A DNA stretch of 49,481 nucleotides from an uncultured Pelagibacteraceae bacterium (GTDB lineage Bacteria > Pseudomonadota > Alphaproteobacteria > Pelagibacterales > Pelagibacteraceae): NCBI GenBank assembly GCA_902519625.1, contig CABYKS010000004.1, positions 1 through 49,481 on the forward strand, written 5' to 3'. Below the pieces are notes generated by a model. It did not search any database. It was not told the origin of the DNA and was given only the letters and a program-made list of their open reading frames with translations. The position numbers were made by a program, and so were the translations under genes. Positions 27,140-36,229 of the stretch are shown here, piece after piece (position 1 is the stretch's first letter; every line of letters begins with the position of its first letter).

Positions 27140-28805
27140 TAATAAAGATTTACTGATAGAGGAATATGATAGTCAATTTTTATATCAAACAAAAAAAACT
27201 AACTTAAATATATCTTTTAATAGAATTGCTTTTATTTTTTTTATTTTTGTTATTATTTCATTAATTTTTTCCACAAAAGCTGCTTATCTTGGTGCACTGA
27301 AAAAAAAAATAACTAACAAAAATTTAATCATATCTGAATTTAGATCAAGTATTGTTGATAGGAATGGAGATTTAATTGCAAAAACAATTATTACAAATAA
27401 TGTTGGAATAAATCCAAACTTAGTTATAGATAAAAAAAAACTATTAATTAACTTAAAGTTAATTTTTCCCGAGAAAGAAAATATTGAATTTAAAAAAATT
27501 GAAGAAAATTTATATGGTAAAAAATTCTTTTATTTAAAAAAAAAAATCAATCAAGATCAACTAGATGAATTAAATTTTCTAGGAGATAAATCAATTATTG
27601 TAGAACAAAAAATATCAAGAATTTACCCTCATGAAAATTTGTTTAGTCATATAATTGGTCAGATAGATGATAATAATATTGGAATATCTGGTATTGAAAA
27701 ATCATTTGATACAGAACTAAAAAAAAATAACATACCTTTAAGACTTACCCTGGACACAAACATACAATATCTCATCAGAGAGGAATTAAAAAAATATGAA
27801 GAAATTTTTCAAAATTTAGGAAGTGCAGCAATATTAATGGATATAAATTCTGGAGATATAATTTCTTTAGTATCACTTCCTGATTTTAATTTAAATAAAA
27901 GAGAAGAAATTTCAGATATAAATTTTATTAATAGAGCAACAAAAGGAGTTTATGAATTTGGTTCTGTTTTTAAAACTTTTACATTGGCTGCAGCTTTTGA
28001 TGAAAAGATTATTGAACCTCAAACAAAATTTGTTGATTTACCAAAATCTTTAAGTTGTGCTGGATTTCCAATAAGAGAGTACGACAAGAAGATACCTTCA
28101 AATTTGACAGCTGAACAAATTTTGGTTCAATCTGGAAACATAGGTTCAGTCAGGATTGGTCAAAAAGTAGGAGAAGAAAAATTTAAATTATTCTTATCAA
28201 AAATTGGTGTTTTAGATGAGATTAATTTTGACATTGAAGAAGTTGGAAAGCCAATTAAATTTAAGTGGGGAAAATGTCCACTTGCAACCGCCTCTTTTGG
28301 TCATGGTATTACAACAACACTACTTCAGCTAGCTAAGGCTTATGCAATAATTACTAATGGTGGATATAAAATTAATCCAACTACAATTGTAAAAACTAGA
28401 AATTTAAATGATAAAAAACAAATTTTAAATGACGATGTATCTAAAAAAATTTTGCCTATTTTAAGAAAGATTGTAACAACAAAAGAAGGAACCGCTTCAT
28501 TGGCCAATGTTAGTGGTTATGAAGTTGGTGGTAAAACTGGTACTGCTCAAAAAAGTATAGCTGGTAGTTATTCAAAAAAAAAAATAAATACCTTTGTATC
28601 TATATTCCCTACATCTAATCCAAAATTTGTATTAGCAGTAATGCTGGATGAGCCAAAAACAAATAAAGATTATATTTATCACTATAGGGATGGCTCAAAT
28701 ATTAAATATAAAGGTACTCCATTTAATACTGCTGGCTGGACTACGGTTGAGGTTACAGGTCAAATTATAGAAAATATTGGACCTATTTTAGCCACAAAAT
28801 ATTAA
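27129..28805 (+). CDS. ftsI: Peptidoglycan transpeptidase FtsI (PBP3), probable CTG start
   Basis: Septal D,D-transpeptidase crosslinking new peptidoglycan, partner of FtsW. From CTG 27129 it has 558 residues, the usual length. Seen: cytoplasmic tail, membrane helix at about 33-49 (IAFIFFIFVIISLIF), the class B pedestal motif RSSIVDRNGDLIA at 72-84, active-site Ser279-Val-Phe-Lys282, Ser335-Gly-Asn337 and Lys469-Thr-Gly-Thr. There is no ATG, GTG or TTG in frame until TTG 27639 (residue 171), which would remove the anchor and pedestal. An in-frame ATG at 27114 is cut off by TAA at 27126. Coding sense upstream of 27639 is clear; the exact start codon is inference. Confidence 0.85.
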   Translation: MKNNNKDLLIEEYDSQFLYQTKKTNLNISFNRIAFIFFIFVIISLIFSTKAAYLGALKKKITNKNLIISEFRSSIVDRNGDLIAKTIITNNVGINPNLVIDKKKLLINLKLIFPEKENIEFKKIEENLYGKKFFYLKKKINQDQLDELNFLGDKSIIVEQKISRIYPHENLFSHIIGQIDDNNIGISGIEKSFDTELKKNNIPLRLTLDTNIQYLIREELKKYEEIFQNLGSAAILMDINSGDIISLVSLPDFNLNKREEISDINFINRATKGVYEFGSVFKTFTLAAAFDEKIIEPQTKFVDLPKSLSCAGFPIREYDKKIPSNLTAEQILVQSGNIGSVRIGQKVGEEKFKLFLSKIGVLDEINFDIEEVGKPIKFKWGKCPLATASFGHGITTTLLQLAKAYAIITNGGYKINPTTIVKTRNLNDKKQILNDDVSKKILPILRKIVTTKEGTASLANVSGYEVGGKTGTAQKSIAGSYSKKKINTFVSIFPTSNPKFVLAVMLDEPKTNKDYIYHYRDGSNIKYKGTPFNTAGWTTVEVTGQIIENIGPILATKY

Positions 28806-28822
28806 GATTTTAAATTTATCAA

Positions 28823-31669
28823 ATGTACATTGGAAAATTATTCAAGAATTTACCTAAAAAATATTATTTACATAAATTTAATAATTTAAGTTTAGATAGC
28901 AGAAAATGTAAACAGGGTGATATTTTTTTTTCAATAAGAGGGGTAAAAAAAAATGGAAATAAATTTATTAATAGCGCAATTAATAATGGTGCAAAAACAA
29001 TTGTATCTGATTTAAATTTTCAAGGAAAAAAAGAAAATATTTTATTTATTAATAACAAGAATGTTAGAAAATTAGTCTCAGAAATCTCTTCAAAATATTT
29101 CAAAAATATTCCACCAAATTTAGTTGCTGTAACAGGAACAAATGGCAAGTCTTCAATAGCAAATTTCTATTTTCAAATACTTAATAATAAAAAACTAAAG
29201 GTTGCTGCAATTGGAACTCTTGGTATAAAAACTAATAATAATAATGAGTTAACAGATAATACAACCTTAGATTCTGTCACTATCCACAAAACACTCTCAC
29301 TATTAAAAAGAAAAAAAATAAGAAATACTATTTTAGAAGCATCTAGCCATGGTCTAAAACAATATAGATTAAATGGATTAAAATTTGATACAAGTATTTT
29401 TACAAATTTATCTCGTGATCACTTAGATTACCACAAAACATATAAAGATTATTTAAACTCTAAATTAATATTGTTTAATAAACTTACAAAAAAAGGTGGA
29501 AATATAATATATGATAATGATATTTCTCAATCTAAAATACTTAAAAAAATCTGTATAAAGAAAAATATAAAATCACTAACTATTGGAAAAAAAAATTCTA
29601 ATTTATTAATAAAGAAACATGAGTATTTAGGAAATTTTCAAAAAATTGAAATTGAATTTAATAAAAAAAAATACTCATTTAACACAAATTTAATTGGAAA
29701 AATTCAAGTTAAAAACCTTCTATTTGCAGCTTTAGCAGCAAGTAAAAGTAAAATTAAATTCAGCAAAATAATTGAGTTAATGAGCGAAATAAAGGCTGTT
29801 GAAGGAAGATTGGAGAATGTTGGTAACTTAAAAAATAACTCAAAAGTAATTTTAGACTATGCTCACACACCTGATGCACTAAAGCATACTTTAGAGAGTA
29901 TAAAAGAACAATTCAGTCATAGCTGTATATCAATTGTTTTTGGATGTGGAGGGGATAGAGATAAAGACAAAAGATCTATTATGGGTAAAATTGCAAATAA
30001 TTATTGCGACAAGATATTTTTAACAGATGATAACCCAAGATATGAAAATCCGAAAAAAATAAGAAGTCAAATAAAAAAAAAAATATCTAGATCTAAATTA
30101 GTTGAAATTGCGTCGAGAGAAAAAGCAATAAAAGTTGCAATAGAAAGCTTAAACTCTGGAGATATATTATTAGTTGCAGGCAAAGGTCATGAAATCTATC
30201 AAGAATATAAAGGTAAAAAAAAATTTTTTTCAGATAAAAAATGTATTTTAAAACAAATTAATTCAAAAAATAAAAAATTATTTAAAAACTGGAAAGCAAA
30301 TATCTTGCACGAACAATGCAATTTAAATTCGGTAAGTAAAGATTTGAAAATTAACAAAGCATCAATAAACTCGAAAAATATCAAAAAAAATGATATTTTT
30401 TTTGCAATTAAAGGCCCTAAAAATGATGGCAATAATTATGCAGATGAAGCAATTAAAAAAGGTGCATCTTTAGCAATAGTAAATAAATTAGGAAAATTAA
30501 ATAAAGTAAAAAAAATTAAAATAAATAATACAATTAGAGTTTTAACAAATGCATCTAAAGATGTAAGAAAAGTTTCAAATGCAAAATTTATTTCTATTAC
30601 TGGCAGCTCAGGAAAAACATCTTTAAAAGATTTGCTAGCATTCTGTTTAAATAAATTGGCGCTAACCACAAAATCAAATAATTCCTTTAACAATAAATAT
30701 GGCGTTCCACTAAGTTTATTCAATGTAAATAAAAATGATAAATTTGCAGTTCTTGAAGCCGGGATGGATAAAGCAGGTGAAATTGATTATTTGACAGAAA
30801 TAATAAAACCAGATTTTGGTATAATTACCAATATATCTTATGCTCATATTAAAAATTTTAATAGCCTTGAAGGAATTGCAAAAGCAAAATCCGAGATCAT
30901 TAACAATATAACAGAAGGTGGAAAAGTTATACTTAATCAAGATGATGATTATTTTTACTTTATTAAAAAAATTGCAATAAAAAAGAATATTAATGTTATT
31001 TCTTTTAGTAAAAAAAATTCTTTATCAGATGTATATATTAAAAAAATAATATCAAATAAAATTAATTCTAAAATTTTTATTAAAAATAAAAATAAAACAA
31101 AAAGATTTTTAATTAAAAGAAATTTACATCCTTATTTAAGTAATATTTTAGCATCAATAGCTTTAATTTCGGATTTTTATGATTTAAATAATATTGATGA
31201 AAAATTATTTTATAATTTTAAAATACCGTCTTCTCGAGGTGATACAGCAAAAGTAAGGATTAATAAAAAAGTAATTTATTTAACTGATGAAAGTTATAAT
31301 TCTAACCCTCTTTCTTTAAAGTTCGCTGTTGAAAATTTTAATAAAGAAAATCAAGGTAATAAATATTTAATACTAGGAGATATGCTCGAGCTTGGAAAAT
31401 TTTCAAAAAAATTGCACAAAAAAATGTCTAAAATTATCAATAAAACTTCAATAAAAAAAGTTTATGTAATTGGAAAAGACATAAAAGAAACTTTTTATGC
31501 TATTGATAGAAAAAAAAGAGGTCGAATTTTAAGAGATAAAAATGAAATATATCATTTGATTAAAAACGATTTAAATAATAATGATCATTTAATGATAAAA
31601 GCTTCCAATTCTACTGGTCTTAATAGTGTTGCTTTAAATATAAAAAAAGGAAAAATTTATGCTCTATAG
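28823..31669 (+). CDS. murE-murF: Fused MurE-MurF: two Mur ligases in one chain
   Basis: 948 residues in an unbroken frame. The N-terminal half (about 1-475) is UDP-MurNAc-tripeptide synthetase: substrate-binding SLDSRKCKQGDIFFSIRG, ATP loop VTGTNGKSS at 103-111, and Asp403-Asn-Pro-Arg406, the motif of meso-diaminopimelate-adding MurE. The C-terminal half (about 490-948) is MurF, adding D-Ala-D-Ala: SINSKNIKKNDIFFAIKG, ATP loop TGSSGKTS at 593-600, KSNNSFNNKYGVPLSL. Two consecutive cytoplasmic steps to UDP-MurNAc-pentapeptide are thus joined. The end overlaps mraY by 11 bp. The linker is Lys/Asn rich without stop or frame change. Confidence 0.94.
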   Translation: MYIGKLFKNLPKKYYLHKFNNLSLDSRKCKQGDIFFSIRGVKKNGNKFINSAINNGAKTIVSDLNFQGKKENILFINNKNVRKLVSEISSKYFKNIPPNLVAVTGTNGKSSIANFYFQILNNKKLKVAAIGTLGIKTNNNNELTDNTTLDSVTIHKTLSLLKRKKIRNTILEASSHGLKQYRLNGLKFDTSIFTNLSRDHLDYHKTYKDYLNSKLILFNKLTKKGGNIIYDNDISQSKILKKICIKKNIKSLTIGKKNSNLLIKKHEYLGNFQKIEIEFNKKKYSFNTNLIGKIQVKNLLFAALAASKSKIKFSKIIELMSEIKAVEGRLENVGNLKNNSKVILDYAHTPDALKHTLESIKEQFSHSCISIVFGCGGDRDKDKRSIMGKIANNYCDKIFLTDDNPRYENPKKIRSQIKKKISRSKLVEIASREKAIKVAIESLNSGDILLVAGKGHEIYQEYKGKKKFFSDKKCILKQINSKNKKLFKNWKANILHEQCNLNSVSKDLKINKASINSKNIKKNDIFFAIKGPKNDGNNYADEAIKKGASLAIVNKLGKLNKVKKIKINNTIRVLTNASKDVRKVSNAKFISITGSSGKTSLKDLLAFCLNKLALTTKSNNSFNNKYGVPLSLFNVNKNDKFAVLEAGMDKAGEIDYLTEIIKPDFGIITNISYAHIKNFNSLEGIAKAKSEIINNITEGGKVILNQDDDYFYFIKKIAIKKNINVISFSKKNSLSDVYIKKIISNKINSKIFIKNKNKTKRFLIKRNLHPYLSNILASIALISDFYDLNNIDEKLFYNFKIPSSRGDTAKVRINKKVIYLTDESYNSNPLSLKFAVENFNKENQGNKYLILGDMLELGKFSKKLHKKMSKIINKTSIKKVYVIGKDIKETFYAIDRKKRGRILRDKNEIYHLIKNDLNNNDHLMIKASNSTGLNSVALNIKKGKIYAL

Positions 31670-32744
31670 TCTATTTACAAACCTTGTAGATAGCTACCCT
31701 GTCTTTAATGTTTTTAGATACCTGACAGTTAGAACTGGTTTATCAATGTTTACTTCAATGATAATTGTTTTTTTTATTGGAAATCCAATAATTAATTATT
31801 TTTCAAGTAAAAAAATTCATAATCCAATTAGATCTGACGGTCCGTCTGATCATATTGTAAAAAAAATTGGAACACCAACAATGGGAGGTGTTCTAATATT
31901 GATTGGAATTTTTTCAGGAGTTTTGTTGTGGTCCGATTTATCAAATCCTTACAACTGGTTTTTAATATTTATTGTTGGAGGCCTGGGGATTCTTGGAGCT
32001 TATGATGATTATAAGAAAATTAAGAGTGGTAATTCTGGAGGGGTTTCATTTAAATTTAAACTGATTTCACAAATTATAATTGCTTTAATTGGAATTTATA
32101 TACTAACTTATCATGCAAATTCTCCTGAATTAAAAAATCTTTATTTCCCATTTTTTAAAAATTTAGTCATTAATCTTGGTTGGTTTTTTATTCCATTTTA
32201 TTTATTTATAATTGTTGGGTCCTCAAATGCTGTTAATTTAACAGATGGTTTAGATGGATTAGCCACAGTTCCAATCATATTGGTTGCATCTTGTTTTGCA
32301 TTTATAAGTTATGTCACTGGAAATATAGTATTTTCAGAATATTTGCACATTCCTTATATTAAAGATGTTGGAGAAGTTGCAGTATTTTGTGGTTCAATTA
32401 TAGGTGCATGTATTGGCTTTCTCTGGTTCAATGCACCACCAGCAAAAATATTTATGGGAGATACAGGTTCTTTGGCATTAGGAGGCTCTTTAGGAGCCGT
32501 AGGTATAATAACTAAACATGAAATAGTTCTTGCAATAACTGGAGGTTTATTTGTTTTAGAGGCAGTTTCAGTAATAGTGCAAGTTATTTCATTTAAGTTA
32601 ACAGGAAAACGAATTTTCAAAATGGCTCCGATACATCACCATTTTGAAAAAAAAGGATGGCCAGAGTCGACCGTAGTAGTTCGATTTTGGATTATATCAA
32701 TTATTTTAGCAATGATAGGATTGGCCACTCTTAAATTAAGATAA
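31659..32744 (+). CDS. mraY: Phospho-N-acetylmuramoyl-pentapeptide-transferase
   Basis: Inner-membrane enzyme that moves phospho-MurNAc-pentapeptide to undecaprenyl phosphate, giving lipid I. 361 residues with about ten membrane helices. Seen: KKIGTPTMGGVLIL near 67-80, the catalytic Asp pair in GAYDDYKKIK, NLTDGLDGLA near 193-202, the Asp of FMGDTGSLALGG, and the cytoplasmic loop APIHHHFEKKGWPE. It overlaps both the murE-murF gene (11 bp) and murD (1 bp). Confidence 0.96.
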   Translation: MLYSLFTNLVDSYPVFNVFRYLTVRTGLSMFTSMIIVFFIGNPIINYFSSKKIHNPIRSDGPSDHIVKKIGTPTMGGVLILIGIFSGVLLWSDLSNPYNWFLIFIVGGLGILGAYDDYKKIKSGNSGGVSFKFKLISQIIIALIGIYILTYHANSPELKNLYFPFFKNLVINLGWFFIPFYLFIIVGSSNAVNLTDGLDGLATVPIILVASCFAFISYVTGNIVFSEYLHIPYIKDVGEVAVFCGSIIGACIGFLWFNAPPAKIFMGDTGSLALGGSLGAVGIITKHEIVLAITGGLFVLEAVSVIVQVISFKLTGKRIFKMAPIHHHFEKKGWPESTVVVRFWIISIILAMIGLATLKLR

Positions 32745-34036
32745 TGTTTAATTTAAATGATAATCTAAAAAATAAAAAATTTCTTATTTATGGTTATGGT
32801 AAAAGTGGACAAGCATCATTTAACTATTTAAAAAAAAATAATAAAATTTTAATTTACGATGATAATAAAAAAGTTAAAAAATTTTCTATTTCTATTAAAA
32901 AGATAAGAAAAATAGAATTTGATTACATAATATTAAGCCCCGGCATTGATATAAATAAATGCAAACTAAAAGATTATTTAAAAAAAAATAAAAGAAAAAT
33001 AGTTACTGATCTTGATATTTTTCAATTAAACAATCCAAAAAATTTAAAAATTACTATTACTGGAACTAATGGAAAATCAACAACTTCAAAATTATTATTT
33101 AAAATTTTAAAAGACCAAAAAAAAGATGTTAAACTTATTGGAAATATTGGTATACCAGTTCTCTCTAAGAGCAACATAAAGCCTAGCACTATTTTTGTAA
33201 TAGAAGCATCGTCTTATCAAATTGATTATAGCCAATTTTTTAAAACTGATTATGCGCTTATATTAAATATTAGACCAGATCATCTGGAAAGACATAAATC
33301 GATTCAAAAATATACACAAGCTAAATTTAAACTTATATTAAATCAAAATAAAAATTTTCATGCTTTTGTAGAAAATAATAAATATTTAAATCAACAAATC
33401 AAAAAGTATAAACTTAAGTCTAAAATTATTAAAATAAACACAAACTATAATAATATCAAAAAGGTAATTTCTAATAATTATTTTGATAATATTAATAATT
33501 TAACAAATCTATCTTTCATACTTGAGTTTGCAAAAGTTTATAAATTAAATAAGTCAAAATTATTTAATACAGTAAACTTATTTAAAGGTTTGGATTTTAG
33601 ACAACAAGTTATTTATAAAAATAATTTTGTTACTATTATAAATGATTCAAAATCTACAAGCTTTTCCTCAAGTGTAAATTTACTTAAATCATATAAGAAC
33701 ATTTTTTGGATACTTGGAGGATTAGCAAAAAAAGGTGATAAACTTGAGCTATCATCTAAATATTATAAAAATATTAAAGGTTATATTTTTGGAAAAGACA
33801 AAAGTTTTTTTGCAAAAAAATTAAATAATAAAATAAAATCGAAAACATATAAGAATTTAGAAATTATATTGAAAAAAATAATTGAAGAAATTAGATTAAA
33901 AAAAAATAAGCATTCTTATATTTTATTTAGTCCTTCAGCAGCATCATTTGATAAATTTAAAAATTTTGAAGATAGAGGAAATTATTTCAACTATTTAATT
34001 AAAAAATTAAAATTTATAAAAAAAATAAATGATTGA
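32744..34036 (+). CDS. murD: UDP-N-acetylmuramoylalanine--D-glutamate ligase
   Basis: Adds D-glutamate to UDP-MurNAc-L-Ala in the cytoplasm. 430 residues. Seen: an N-terminal nucleotide-binding fold (LIYGYGKSGQASFNYL at 14-29), ATP loop TGTNGKSTTSK at 106-116, LNIRPDHLERHKSI (metal and hinge region) and NDSKSTSFSS, a MurD hallmark. It shares one base with the mraY stop (TAATG) and overlaps ftsW by 8 bp. Strongly Lys/Asn/Ile-biased, like its neighbours, and less conserved at the C-terminus. Confidence 0.94.
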   Translation: MFNLNDNLKNKKFLIYGYGKSGQASFNYLKKNNKILIYDDNKKVKKFSISIKKIRKIEFDYIILSPGIDINKCKLKDYLKKNKRKIVTDLDIFQLNNPKNLKITITGTNGKSTTSKLLFKILKDQKKDVKLIGNIGIPVLSKSNIKPSTIFVIEASSYQIDYSQFFKTDYALILNIRPDHLERHKSIQKYTQAKFKLILNQNKNFHAFVENNKYLNQQIKKYKLKSKIIKINTNYNNIKKVISNNYFDNINNLTNLSFILEFAKVYKLNKSKLFNTVNLFKGLDFRQQVIYKNNFVTIINDSKSTSFSSSVNLLKSYKNIFWILGGLAKKGDKLELSSKYYKNIKGYIFGKDKSFFAKKLNNKIKSKTYKNLEIILKKIIEEIRLKKNKHSYILFSPSAASFDKFKNFEDRGNYFNYLIKKLKFIKKIND

Positions 34037-35153
34037 TTTAAATAAAATATTTAATTTTTATTATGGATGGTGGAAAAATATTGATAAATTTATTTTATTT
34101 TTAATTTTATTTCTTTTTTCTCTTGGTTTATTCTTTTCATTAGTTTCAACTTCAATAATTGCTTCCGACAAATTAAATACTAATACATATTATTTTTTTA
34201 TTAAGCACTTACTTTTCATTATTCTTGGAATATTTATTTTAATTACTTTTTCTGCGATTGATAAAAAAAGTTTATTTCAAATTTCTAAATTTTTATTTTT
34301 AATTTTCTTCATATTTTTAGCTTTAGTTCCATTTATTGGAATAGAAGTAAAAGGTTCTATGAGGTGGATAGATTTACCTTTAATTCCCAGATTCCAACCA
34401 ATAGAAATTTTAAAACCATTTTTAATAATAATCATATCGACTGTTTTTACATTAAATAATCATAGACATCTTTACTTTAAATATTTGTTTAGTTTTTTAA
34501 TTATATTTCCAGTCATTTTATTTTTAATTTCTCAACCAGACTTAGGCCAAACTATATTAATTGTTCTTACTTGGTTTGCATTAATATTTGTTTCTGGAAT
34601 TAATTTATTATACTTTTTTGGATTTTTTATATTAACTTTCTCAATATTATTTTACTTAATTTTGTATGTATCAAAATTTGAATATATAAAAAATAGATTA
34701 TTTGCATTTATAGATCCAAACTTAGGTAATAATTATCAATCAGAAAGAGCTTCAGAAGCAATATCAAATGGAGGATTTTTTGGCCAAGGAATTGGTGAGG
34801 GAACTTTAAACTCAAAAGTACCTGAGGCACATACCGATTATATTATTTCAGTAATATCAGAAGAGTTTGGAGTTATAATTGTTTTAGCAATAATGATAAT
34901 TTTTTTAATATTATCTTACAATATACTAAAAAAAATAAATAATGAGAATGATGATAAAGTTAAACTAATTTTAGTTGGAATAACATCAATAATTTTATTC
35001 CAGACCTTTATTCATATAGGTGTTAATATAAGATTATTACCAACCACAGGAATGACTTTGCCTTTTTTAAGTTATGGCGGTTCATCAATTATTAGTGCAT
35101 CTATACTATCTGGGATCATATTAAATTTAACAAAAAGAAAAATAAGTCAGTGA
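34029..35153 (+). CDS. ftsW: Lipid II polymerase FtsW (SEDS family)
   Basis: Septal peptidoglycan glycosyltransferase acting with FtsI. 374 residues with about ten membrane helices. Seen: RWIDLPLIPRFQPIEILKP (family block near 114-132), LISQPDLGQTILIVLTW with the essential Asp near 172-180, NRLFAFIDP, ASEAISNGGFFGQGIGEG and the C-terminal TTGMTLPFLSYGGSSI. The adjoining genes (ftsI in the same cluster, murG downstream) identify it as FtsW, not RodA. The next gene begins within its stop codon. Confidence 0.95.
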   Translation: MIDLNKIFNFYYGWWKNIDKFILFLILFLFSLGLFFSLVSTSIIASDKLNTNTYYFFIKHLLFIILGIFILITFSAIDKKSLFQISKFLFLIFFIFLALVPFIGIEVKGSMRWIDLPLIPRFQPIEILKPFLIIIISTVFTLNNHRHLYFKYLFSFLIIFPVILFLISQPDLGQTILIVLTWFALIFVSGINLLYFFGFFILTFSILFYLILYVSKFEYIKNRLFAFIDPNLGNNYQSERASEAISNGGFFGQGIGEGTLNSKVPEAHTDYIISVISEEFGVIIVLAIMIIFLILSYNILKKINNENDDKVKLILVGITSIILFQTFIHIGVNIRLLPTTGMTLPFLSYGGSSIISASILSGIILNLTKRKISQ

Positions 35154-36229
35154 AAAAAAAAATATTGATTAGCACTGGCGGATCTGGCGGTCATACCATA
35201 CCTGCAATTACTTTATGTGAACATTTAAAAAACGACTTTGAAATTTTTTTAACATCTGACAAAAGAGGAGCCAAATATATTAATAAAAATCTTTATAACT
35301 ATAAATTAATTGAAATCCCAAGAATTTCAAAAAATTTTTTAAAATTACCATATACATTAATACTTCTAATAGTTTCTTTTTTTAAATCACTTTTCTTCAT
35401 GAAAAAAAATAATATTCAAATATTGATTAGCACAGGTGGATACATGTCCTTACCTTTGTGTCTATCTGCAAAAATGTTAAAAATAAAAATTTATTTATTT
35501 GAGCCAAATATTGTAATTGGTAGATCCAATAAATTCTTTCTAAAATTTTCAGAAAAAATTATTACTTACTTTACGAACTTGAAAAATTTTCCAGAAGAAC
35601 ACAGAAATAAAATATTTTTTATAGATCCTTTGCTAAGAAAAAAAATCTACCAAAAAAAAGAAAATCATAAAAACATAATTAACAAAACATTTACAATATT
35701 AATTATTGGAGGAAGCCAAGGAGCAGAATTTTTTGATAATGAAATTAGCGAACTGATGATTGATTTATTTAAACATTATAAAATTTCATTAATTCAACAA
35801 ATAACAGATGAGAATAAAAAAAAAATAATTGGAGAAAAGTATACTGAAATTGGTTTACAAAATGAACTATTTAGCTTTAATGATGAAATATACCAAAAAT
35901 ATAATGAGGTAGATTTTGCAATTACAAGATCAGGAGCTTCTACAATTTCAGAGTTAATTTTTTTTAATATACCATTTCTTGCAATACCTTTACCCAAATC
36001 AAAAGATAATCATCAGTTTTACAACGCCAAAAGTTATTTTGATAAAAAACTATGCTGGTTAACCAATCAGTCAGATTATAAAAGAGAAAATTTAAAAGAA
36101 TTTATTTTAAATTTAATACATAATCCTGACGATTATTTAGAAAAAAAAAATAATATGTCTAAATTTTCTTATCAAAACACTTGGAATAATATAAATCAAA
36201 AGTTATTAGCTTTAATAAATGAAAATTAA
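35150..36229 (+). CDS. murG: Lipid II synthase MurG (GTG start)
   Basis: Peripheral inner-membrane glycosyltransferase (GT28) adding GlcNAc to lipid I to give lipid II. 359 residues. Seen: glycine-rich STGGSGGHTIPAI at 8-20, ISTGGYMSLPLCLSAK near 91-106, IIGGSQGAEFF, and the UDP-sugar region ITRSGASTISELIF followed by KDNHQFYNAKSY. The start is GTG at 35150, overlapping the ftsW stop as GTGA. It overlaps murC by 11 bp. Confidence 0.95.
   Translation: MKKKILISTGGSGGHTIPAITLCEHLKNDFEIFLTSDKRGAKYINKNLYNYKLIEIPRISKNFLKLPYTLILLIVSFFKSLFFMKKNNIQILISTGGYMSLPLCLSAKMLKIKIYLFEPNIVIGRSNKFFLKFSEKIITYFTNLKNFPEEHRNKIFFIDPLLRKKIYQKKENHKNIINKTFTILIIGGSQGAEFFDNEISELMIDLFKHYKISLIQQITDENKKKIIGEKYTEIGLQNELFSFNDEIYQKYNEVDFAITRSGASTISELIFFNIPFLAIPLPKSKDNHQFYNAKSYFDKKLCWLTNQSDYKRENLKEFILNLIHNPDDYLEKKNNMSKFSYQNTWNNINQKLLALINEN

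Noticed and set aside
27639-28805. ftsI starting at TTG 27639
   Set aside because: This removes the membrane helix and the RSSIVDRNG motif, both clearly encoded upstream in the same frame.
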